Below, piece by piece: positions 52,289 through 64,000 of a DNA stretch of 64,000 bases. Origin of the DNA: Quercus robur. Lineage: Eukaryota > Streptophyta > Magnoliopsida > Fagales > Fagaceae. The position numbers and the translations under genes were made by a program. Within the stretch, counting starts at the first letter, position 1; each line of letters begins with the position of its first letter. The DNA lies in contig NC_065536.1 in assembly GCF_932294415.1 (NCBI RefSeq), forward strand, positions 59,545,354 through 59,609,353, written 5' to 3'. The notes beneath the pieces were generated by a model. The model was not told where the DNA came from, ran no database searches, and saw nothing but the letters and a program-made list of their open reading frames with translations.

Positions 52289-55200
52289 ATGACTCCAAGT
52301 TCACCACTTTCTCTCCTCTTCTTCTTCTTCCTTTCAATCACTGTGCAAACCCAATTGTTCCAAACGTAAATTAATCATCAAAACAGTTATATATATTATT
52401 GGTGTTGATCTGTATTGTTTATTTGATCCAGTGCAATTGAAGTTCCAAATTTTATATTTTGAATTTGATTTTTTTTTTTTTTTTTTTTTGTGTGCAGAGT
52501 TTGTGGAAGAGAAGAAATAGAGAAAGGAGTTGGGCGCAGAGGTCTGCTGAGTTTCATAGAAACCCCTAAAGGAAGCAACGTTTCCTTTGAATGCTCTCCT
52601 TCTGGTCCTTGTATTTCCTGCCTTTATTCCGAAAAGGTTTGATTTTTTGGCTTTTTCAACAAATTTGAAATATTGGGTGTTCATTAATTATCGTAATTAT
52701 TGATATATGTGGTGCATATTTGTTGGTTTTAATCAAATTTATGCTTATTTAAGGAATACCCAGTTTAGAATGGTGCCAGATTTTATGAAATTTTTTTATA
52801 TATCTGGGATTAATTGGGGTTTTGCTTATGGGATCTTTTGGCAAACTAAGAACGATTGAGTGGTATGGTGAGTGTAGTTGCAGTTGGGAATTTTTTTGAA
52901 GTGGGATTGTAGTGAAATGGCTAAGAATAATGGAACTACTGGATTGGATACCCCTATGAAAATTGAGCCACTTTCTGTTACTTTGTTTTTGATGAAATGA
53001 AACATTTTTTTTCTATATGCTTGATTGTAACATTTGATTCTATACCCACAATAGCGATGCAAGACAAAACTAGGATCAAAACATGGCTCTAATACCAAAT
53101 TTGTTGTAGGGCAAAACAAAAACAATTCAAAAGCAACAACACAGAAGAACAAAACACTAGAGGATATATAACCTAGAAGTTGGTACCTAAGCTTGCTTGA
53201 AGTCGGCACCAAGCAAGAGAGAACCTCTAGGAAAATAAAACTACTAGTAAACCTATGTAACTACTAATACCTAAAATAAAATTCAATTTACTCCAATATT
53301 AAATAAGACAATTAAAATTAATATTTTCATGTGCTTCCTGCATCACACACTCCCAACTCTAGTAGGATTCGGGTTATATAGCAATTCACAAGATGCAAAT
53401 ATTTATTTTCATACTCACCCAAAAGTAGGCCCTATGACCTTACTACCACTACTACCAGGATGTGGAGGAGAGATGTACGGTATGTTCGTTAGTGTGCTTT
53501 GGGTTCCCTCTATGGAGAATGATCTGTTTCTCAATGGCTTTATCTTGTTTCCAACTTTCTATTACTACTTCAGAACTGATGTTGCCTGGTAAGATGAAAC
53601 TAAAGGATGCATTAAATAAGAAAACGGTAGATCATGCTCACAACAGTCAATATTACCCCAATTGCTTCCACATCATCCACTATTCCTTTTTTTTTTTTTT
53701 TTATAAGTAAGAAGAAAATATTATTAATCGAGGAAAAGCAAGAAAAATACAAAGAGTTCACAGTAGTTAACAAAAACAATATGGAAAACAAATAGACACA
53801 AGCAGCCACTAAGCTATTCTAATAGACGAAAGAAAATCCATAAGGGTAGAACAATCCGAGAAACCCCAACACCGAGACCAATCAAAGAGGGTCCGTTGGC
53901 ATAAATCTAATAACTGAACCACAGTTTTCCCCTCATCCTCAAAAAACCGCCAATTCCGTTCAGTCCAAATAGTCCACATTAAACAGCCTTGGACCAAATT
54001 CCAAATATCAGAACTATGTTTCCCAAGCCAATGATACCGACAAAATAATAAGTCCACAACTGAACCTAGCATTACCCAGTCAATCCCAAACAACCGAAGT
54101 ATATACGTCCACAAAGAATGAGCTATCGGACAAAAAAGTAACAGGTGATCCAGAGATTCCGCATTACAATAGCACATACAACAACAATTCGCCAAAGGAT
54201 AACCACGAAGCATGAGGTTATCCAAAGTTAGAATCTGACCATGAGCTGCTGTCCACATAAAGAATGCCACCTTTTTAGGAACCTTAACTTTCCAAATGCC
54301 CTTCCAAGGGAAAGTAGAAGGAGCTGCATTTCGAATCTTATGATAAAAAGACCGAATATCAAACTCCCCACTTCCCTTAAGGTCCCAACAAAGCCTATCA
54401 CACCCTCCACCCCTAGGAATTCGGGTTTGGATGAAATGAAGTAGGGAGTAGGAAGCCGCTAACTCCCAATCATTGAAAGCTTTATAAAATCTTAAACTCC
54501 ACATTCTGTCATTATCACCCACTAGAGGGCTTAACACTTCAGAAATACAAGCTTCTTTATTGGCTGAACACATAAATAACTGAGGATAGAGAATTTTAAG
54601 AGGAACATCCCCAGTCTACTTATCATGCCAAAAAAAATACGAGAACCATCCCCCACCACAAAAGACAAATGCTTAGCAAAACTTTCCCACCCTTCAATAA
54701 TACTCCTCCATAAACCACAACCATGAGCCCTTCTACAAACTCTAGTGCACCAACCCCATTTTCCCTCCCCATATTTCATTGCTATGACCACATCAGCCAC
54801 CATTCCTAATGGCAGCAACCATGTATTGGTTCTCAATTTGTATAATATTAACTATGCACAACCTGGCGTTTTCAATGGAGACATCTAGGGTTCAAATCCC
54901 CTCTACCCTTTGTAATTATCAAATTATTAAAAAAGAAAAAGAAAAAAGAGAGGCTTAATTCCTGTTATTGCCCATGTATAATTTTAAAGAGCCTTGTGGT
55001 TTATCTGACACTTCCTTTATTTCCAATGGAGACATCTAGGGTTCAAATCCCCCCTCCCCCAACCATTGAACTATCAAAAAAAAATTGTATATTCGCTGCT
55101 CAGCACTCCACTTTCCTTGTATTTTGTATGTTGTCCACATGATGCTCCTTTGATCTCTGTGAAATGCCTTGGCATTTATCTTATATATTTATTTTTATGC

Positions 55201-56320
55201 AGACTGATGAGAAATATCGATGCAGTGAGACTGGCTATCGTATCCCTTTGAAATGTGTAGAAATTAAAGATAATTCAAAGAACAGAAATGGGAATGGGAA
55301 AGGGAAAAGTTCTCGGAACAGTCGATCTACTCTGGAAATCTCTCACGGCAATGAAATATTACTTGCAGAATCTCTTGATGCTGGAGAACTCACTACTTCA
55401 ATGAAACATAGAAGTTTACTGGAGGATCCATCAACACCAGAGGGTGGACCGCAAGCCTATATTACTTATAGAAGCTGTTTACCACCAGTTAATGAAGAGA
55501 AGATGTCAGTGCTTGAGTTTGAGGTATGTGTCATTATCTTTTATCATCCCTCTTTTCTTGTAGTATTTTATTAGTTGATTAGTTCATACGCTTGATTACT
55601 TTTAACAAGAATAAAAGCATATAATATAGGAAGTAGGGGATTTTTCTTTTACTTTGAACTAAATTTGGACAGCTTAAAAAGGGTAGTGTCCTATTGGAAT
55701 GTGACCAATTTGACGATGCTATTGGTCTATTTGGTTGTGGCCTACTAGTATCAATCTTTTGATTTCAAACAGAATGCGCACTTTATAATCCCATGCTCTT
55801 TTGTTTTAGCCTTTTAGGCATTGATTAGTATTATTTTTCTTTACTTTGAACTTGTATGCATCATGAGCATCTGAATTGTGATTCATGTTTTTATTATAGC
55901 CGTGATTGTTTTGATCAAATAAGTTACTTAAGCAAAGAGTGTTGACTATCAAAAGGCAAACATAGAAAGACATGAAAGTTCTTGACTTCTTATGAGAAGT
56001 CATGTAAGGTCAGCATAATCTATTGGACGAGATATCTAGGGCTTCTTGAATACCATAAGCTAACATTTTAAACAGCGCATTTCATGTGTTGAGTTCAAAT
56101 ACAAGCTCAGTTAACTTTATATGTGTTTTTACTTGCATTGTTAAAAAGGGAAGAACATGATTATTTGTGTGTTGTCTCGTATTTTCTGTGCCACTCTGGA
56201 CAGGGGATTGTGTTGTGTTTGTTGCTCGTTAGCAGTTCAATTATATACTTCAGAAGAAAGCGGACCATTTCCATGACTACTTTTGGAGCAGGGAGGATCC
56301 AGACCAACTCTAGGTTTTGA
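52289..56320 (+). CDS. Small Cys-rich type I membrane protein, four exons, function unknown
   Basis: Exons 52289-52365, 52498-52636, 55203-55523 and 56204-56320 join at GT-AG introns with matching phases and give 217 residues. The N terminus (MTPSSPLSLLFFFFLSITV) is a clear signal peptide, and the only other hydrophobic stretch, GIVLCLLLVSSSIIYF near residues 180-195, is followed by FRRKR, a stop-transfer signal. The ectodomain has a cysteine cluster CSPSGPCISC and then CSETGYRIPLKC across the second intron, and CLPP further on. The middle is polar and Asn/Ser/Lys-rich. It probably sits in the secretory pathway or plasma membrane with a short cytosolic tail. It resembles a plant-only uncharacterised transmembrane family (possibly the Arabidopsis At1g64385 type), but I cannot confirm that. 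Intron 2 is 2.6 kb and full of retroelement debris. Confidence 0.8.
53101..53344 (-). mobile_element. LTR fragment with primer site in intron 2
   Basis: On the minus strand an LTR-like segment TGATGCAGGAAGCAC ... CCCTACAACA is followed by AATTTGGTATTAGAGCCATG, a one-base variant of the tRNA-iMet primer site TGGTATCAGAGC. Internal sequence then ends after about 100 bp. No second LTR is seen. Confidence 0.6.
53688..54788 (-). mobile_element. 5'-truncated L1-type LINE in intron 2
   Basis: A minus-strand frame at 54573-53809 carries the zinc-binding reverse transcriptase region (zf-RVT): WKGIWKVKVPKKVAFFMWTA, CCMCYCNAESLDHLLLFCP and a following Trp-rich segment. A second frame (54836-54531) holds the upstream SFVVGDGSRIFF part, so a frameshift separates them. 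The 3' poly(A) is the T run at 53688-53702. It is flanked by a 19-bp target duplication, CACATCATCCACTATTCCT (53669-53687) and CACATCAGCCACCATTCCT (54789-54807), with two mismatches. It opposes the host gene. Confidence 0.88.
54869..54935. repeat. SINE-like fragment, copy 1
   Basis: TTTCAATGGAGACATC followed by TAGGGTTCAAATCCCC. The GGTTCAAATCC word fits a Pol III B box. It matches 55020-55086 and has an A-rich tail. Confidence 0.5.
55020..55086. repeat. SINE-like fragment, copy 2
   Basis: Near-identical to 54869-54935 (ATGGAGACATCTAGGG, TTCAAATCCCC) with its own A-rich tail. No A box is visible, so both may be 3' parts of one tRNA-derived family. Confidence 0.5.
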
Positions 56321-57560
56321 TTCAGAAACCTGTGGGTATGAAGAGTTGCTCCGTTTGAAGCCAATTTGTAACAGTAACTGAGTGATGTTAGGCTATTGAT
56401 TTTAGAAAGAATCAAACCAAGTGTTCACTATATGCTGCCCACAGTTTGTTCCTCTTTATTTTTTTCCCAATTTCCTATACCTAAATGATAATTTTTCCTT
56501 TTATTTTTAGATCTAATTTTCATACATTACAATTGAAATGTATTATTATATTTATCAAAAAAAATTTCCTTTGATTTTTTCTTCTGTAATATATAAAGCC
56601 ATATTTACACGAGGTCCACATGCATCTTTAATTTTGCAGTTCGAGGCAAAATTTTCAAAATTTTCAATCCTGATCTTCTGGGCAGTGACGGATATGTTGA
56701 TTGGCCTCTCTTCTCATGTGTTTATGGCTTCCGAGTGTGTAGATGCTATCCAAATACGTATTACAATGTGCAATGTTTGGGGTATCTGAAAAAATCCATT
56801 TGGGAACTAGTTTGATGGATGCGAATTTTGCAAAAACAAAAGTGCAGGAGCAGATCATTGTGGTAGACTCAGGCCCTCGTAAAACAATGTGTAAAATGAC
56901 CCCAAGTTGGCCATCCATAGGTCATATGATTTAGGATATGAAGGAAGAGGCCAGAGTTTAGGAGAGTGGAGTTTAATAATAAAACCCAAAATCTCTGATC
57001 TCATCCCAACTCTAACACTAGAATCCCCAATTCCTTAAACAAGAGCTTCAAGTTCAAGACCCACAAAACCCATCCGACCAAACCCCAATCCAAGAAAACT
57101 CAGAGACAATCTCGGTTCTCTCCCCAAACTACTTAACTGTAACGTGTCCTCTTGCCAAGCTCCAAAGCGCAGCAAGGACAACTCACATAAGAGAAGCTTT
57201 TGAGGCAGGACTATTTGTGCAAATCAGATGATTTTAAGGAGAGTTGGAGATTGGAATAAAGGGGGTGGAGGTGGAGGTGTAGGGTTTCGCCCACAGAGAG
57301 GGAAAGTGAGTGGAGGGTTGGAGTGGCGGTGACGGTTGTTTGAGAATTTAGTTGGAGAGTGAGATTGCAAATGGTTGTGTTCAAAATTAAAGCTTTGGTT
57401 GATTTCAAAGGAAATCGATCAATCAAAGGAACTCGATTGATGGTGAGAGTTGGAGATTTGGGGTGGTATTTAAAATGCAATCACATATTGTAAATGGGCG
57501 TTGTTCAAAATTGAAAATTTTAGTGATTTTGTAAGGGGGGGGTCATATCACTAACGGCAC
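56321..57560. other. Intergenic region downstream of the membrane protein gene
   Basis: Starts with the probable 3' UTR of the gene. A GC-moderate segment at 57000-57480 has open frames on both strands but no recognisable protein. Confidence 0.45.
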
Positions 57561-57564
57561 CAAG

Positions 57565-57720
57565 TGTTAATGAGGGTGGTCACAGGACCACCCTGAATTT
57601 TTTTTTTTTAATATAACTTAAAAGATTTTGAGTTTTAAATTAATATGGGTCTTTTGACCACTCTAGAAGAAAATTTTGATCAATCTAAAAAAAACACTTG
57701 AACACCCTTAATAACAATTG
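57565..57720. mobile_element. hAT-like fragment
   Basis: GAGGGTGGTCACAGGACCAC matches the hairpin word at 31096-31121, followed by a T run and GGTCTTTTGACCACTCTAG. Ends unclear. Confidence 0.35.
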
Positions 57721-57784
57721 AGCCAATTAAAAATAAAATTCAACCTCTCCAAAAATTTTGTCCGTTGAATGTTGAAAAAAAAAT

Positions 57785-57970
57785 TGTAAGAAATATTATA
57801 TTCACAACATTTTCATAATATTTTTGTAACAAATCTTATATAACAGGTTGTTACTAATGAATAGAAAATAATTTCAATAGTAAGTTCAAATTAGAACCAG
57901 TAAAAACTTATAACCTAGATTTTGTTGTGAAAGTGTTGCGAAAATTCTGTGAACATAACACTTCTCAAAA
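57785..57970. mobile_element. MITE with ~50-bp inverted termini
   Basis: The left arm ATATTCACAACATTTTC ... TTTTGTAACAAATC is the inverse of the right arm GATTTTGTTGTGAAAGTG ... GAACATAACACTTCTC. About 186 bp. A related but more degraded copy may lie at 51474-51645. Confidence 0.65.
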
Positions 57971-60124
57971 ATTGTTTAAACAAACATATTAGCCTAAAAT
58001 CTCAAATCAAATGTTTAATTGTGATTTTTTAAATTGTGTTTCAACTAGCATATTTTAAAATTGCTATTTTTTTATATAAAAAATGCACACTTTTCAAATA
58101 GCTAGTCTGTTAGTATTTGCTTTAGTCTTTAACCGAATTTGTTGGATTATGTGATATATTTTTTTCAAAAAGATAATGTATTTTGTTTATATTAGTACTT
58201 ATTTAGGCAATATGTTAGTAATTGAATAGGTGATCAGTAGTTTAATAATTGCTTAGTTGTGTATATTGAAAAAAATGTGGTTAATAATCTATATATATTA
58301 GAATATGTGAAGCTGAGAAAAAATTAAATTAGAATTTAAAATTAGAGTTCCAATTTTGCGCCATATATTATAAATTATTTATTTTTAAAGAGTTTTAACT
58401 TTTAATTCTTAATTTTATAATCAAATGTGGGACCACATCATAAATATTCATTCAATTGAATTATTAAGTATAAAAACCAAAGAGTCTAGAATAAATAAAT
58501 CGAAAAAAAAAAAATGCTTCACAATAATTTTTTTTAAAAAAACATGAACAATTTACATTTTATACATAATAATATATTTACAAATTCTTTTAAAGAGTTA
58601 ACAAAATATAAAAATAACTATCAATAGTATTTAAATTTTATATATAGCAATTATATTATACATCTTATTATATATCTTTTAAGTGTATTTATACATATAC
58701 ATGAAGTTACAAGTCAGTATTAATAGTGAAACCATCATATCACACAACAATTTTAAAATATAAAAACTTGTGAAAGAATTTTTAAAACTTTTATATATTT
58801 GAATATGTTTTTATTTTGTGATATTAATATATTCAAATTTTATTATTAATAAATTTTTTTAAATTAAGTGTTTTTAACGAACATCGTGAAAAAAAATATT
58901 TCTCGGGCAGCCACTGGATCAGATAGTGAGGGACTGAATCTACGGGGTTGTGTAAGATAAAAAGTTGTTTGCATTAGATTTCGTTTTTTTTTTTTTTTTT
59001 TTTTTTTAATTCAATAAGTCAATCACAACTAAAAATCTACAAAAGATGACTCAATAAGTAATCATGCATGGGGAGAGTGAAAATGAGACCGTAGCAACTA
59101 TTGAGGTGGGACCAATAGAGACGAAACAGAGTAGGGGGATCACCGAAGTGAAAGAATGGGATTTTGCTGTCGGGGGTAGTTGACAGAGAAAAAAAGGCCA
59201 AAATGGTTAACTTGCTAAAATTGGTCATATGTACTAGGACACATGTCGACTTTATATTGGGCCACCTAACCCAGTTTGGAAGAATTACTAGTTTGCAACT
59301 TCGCAATTAGCATATAAAATATCCAACCAATAATGAGTACAGCCAAGAAGACTCCAATACCAGATGTTTGGTGATTGCTGTGCACGTTTATGTCGTACCA
59401 CATATTATTTTTATTTTTATTTTTAACAAAAAGGAAATACTTATTTAAATCTTATCCAGCCAATTCCTCTTACAAGTCCAGCTCAAACATCATGTTGCGT
59501 CTATAAAACCATAAAATAACAATGACCTATAATTCACCTATAACTCATAAGTTATAACCTCTCATATTGCGCCCCAAAAGAGCACTGGCCTACCGTCAAA
59601 TGACTCAAATCCAAGCATCCAACGACACTTGCACTCTTCCGTGTTAAAAATTGGATAAAAACCAGAGAATTGACTAGAAAACGATTGGGTCAAAAAACTT
59701 TTTAAACCAAATACCTAAGAACCTTGACCTATAAAACATTCTTCTACTTTTTTGCAAAATTGTAAACATTTTATGCAGTTTAATTGTCACCTCAGGAACT
59801 CTGAAATAAAATACAACTGTGTCAAGAAATCTGCTCTCTACTTTAAAATTGCAAAATTACAGAACAAGATATACCATGTTATTGCCGCTTCCTCCTCCCG
59901 AAAATATACAAGAAAAACAGGCCTTTTGGTGGCCTTTTGTAAGTTCTCCTATGAGTTTCTCGAGGAAATCAACAAAGCAGCAGCAGGACAAACTCCAAAC
60001 AAAAGAATCATGTTGATGATAACCCTCAACTTAAAAAACAACAAAACTCCTCTTTTTAAAGACACATCTACAATAACACAGCAGAAAAATAGGGAATTAC
60101 AAGCAGCAGACAGATATATGAAAA
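57971..60124. other. AT-rich intergenic region and PP2A 3' UTR
   Basis: No gene recognised. The part nearest 60124, perhaps to about 59740, is expected to be 3' UTR of the PP2A gene; no clear poly(A) signal could be chosen. Confidence 0.45.
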
Positions 60125-63992
<3,868 letters not shown>

Positions 63993-64000
63993 CGGACGAA

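Noticed and set aside
54869..55086. tRNA genes suggested by GGTTCAAATCC
   Set aside because: Only a B-box-like word is present, with no cloverleaf or A box; these are better read as SINE fragments.
57211..57480. 89-codon minus-strand frame rich in Leu and Thr
   Set aside because: No similarity to a known family and open frames exist on both strands; composition alone explains it.

Overview
This is plant nuclear DNA, most likely from a woody eudicot; a Fagales-type tree is a guess from the look of the repeats. The evidence is a plant protein phosphatase 2A catalytic-subunit gene, a plant-only DUF1218 gene, plant-type introns, Ty1/copia and Tat-lineage Ty3/gypsy retrotransposons, Helitrons, a MULE, hAT remnants and many MITEs in an AT-rich background. 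Only three host genes can be supported; at least half of the window is recognisable mobile DNA.

Layout. 1-3.5 kb: AT-rich, no gene seen. 3.5-4.07 kb: a MITE and the 3' end of a hAT transposon. 4.07-11.1 kb: a Ty1/copia element with a nearly complete gag-pol split by one frameshift, a full-length 3' LTR and a 5' LTR that appears truncated. 11.2-11.9 kb: a 39-bp minisatellite. 13.2-20.5 kb: a Helitron-like element, a duplicated flank, a 1.2-kb MULE with a 9-bp target duplication, and a palindromic repeat family. 20.6-31.0 kb: a young Tat-lineage gypsy element with target duplication CCTAC, carrying sense gag-protease and pol plus an antisense gene in four exons with its own TATA box. 32.9-33.6 kb: DUF1218 gene. 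34.6-38.2 kb: a non-autonomous LTR element on the minus strand. 38.8-39.8 kb: a Helitron. 42.5-45.75 kb: a second Tat element that lost pol. 46.4-49.4 kb: a nested MULE-like element, MITEs and a LINE. 52.3-56.3 kb: a four-exon gene for a small Cys-rich type I membrane protein with LTR and LINE debris in its large intron. 60.1-63.8 kb: a complete six-exon PP2A catalytic subunit gene on the minus strand.

How the parts fit. The host genes are independent transcription units. The most unusual system is in the Tat elements. Gag-protease and pol share one frame and are separated by a single amber codon in the context TAG-CAA-TTA, the type I (tobamovirus-like) readthrough motif. The same six following bases are kept in the second, much more decayed Tat element of this window, where the frame stays open beyond the stop. 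The young Tat element also carries an opposing, spliceable gene convergent with pol, with a 70-bp hairpin repeat array between the two 3' ends. Two old duplicated segments (33.8-38.4 and 48.1-49.4 kb) act as natural empty sites for each other's insertions.
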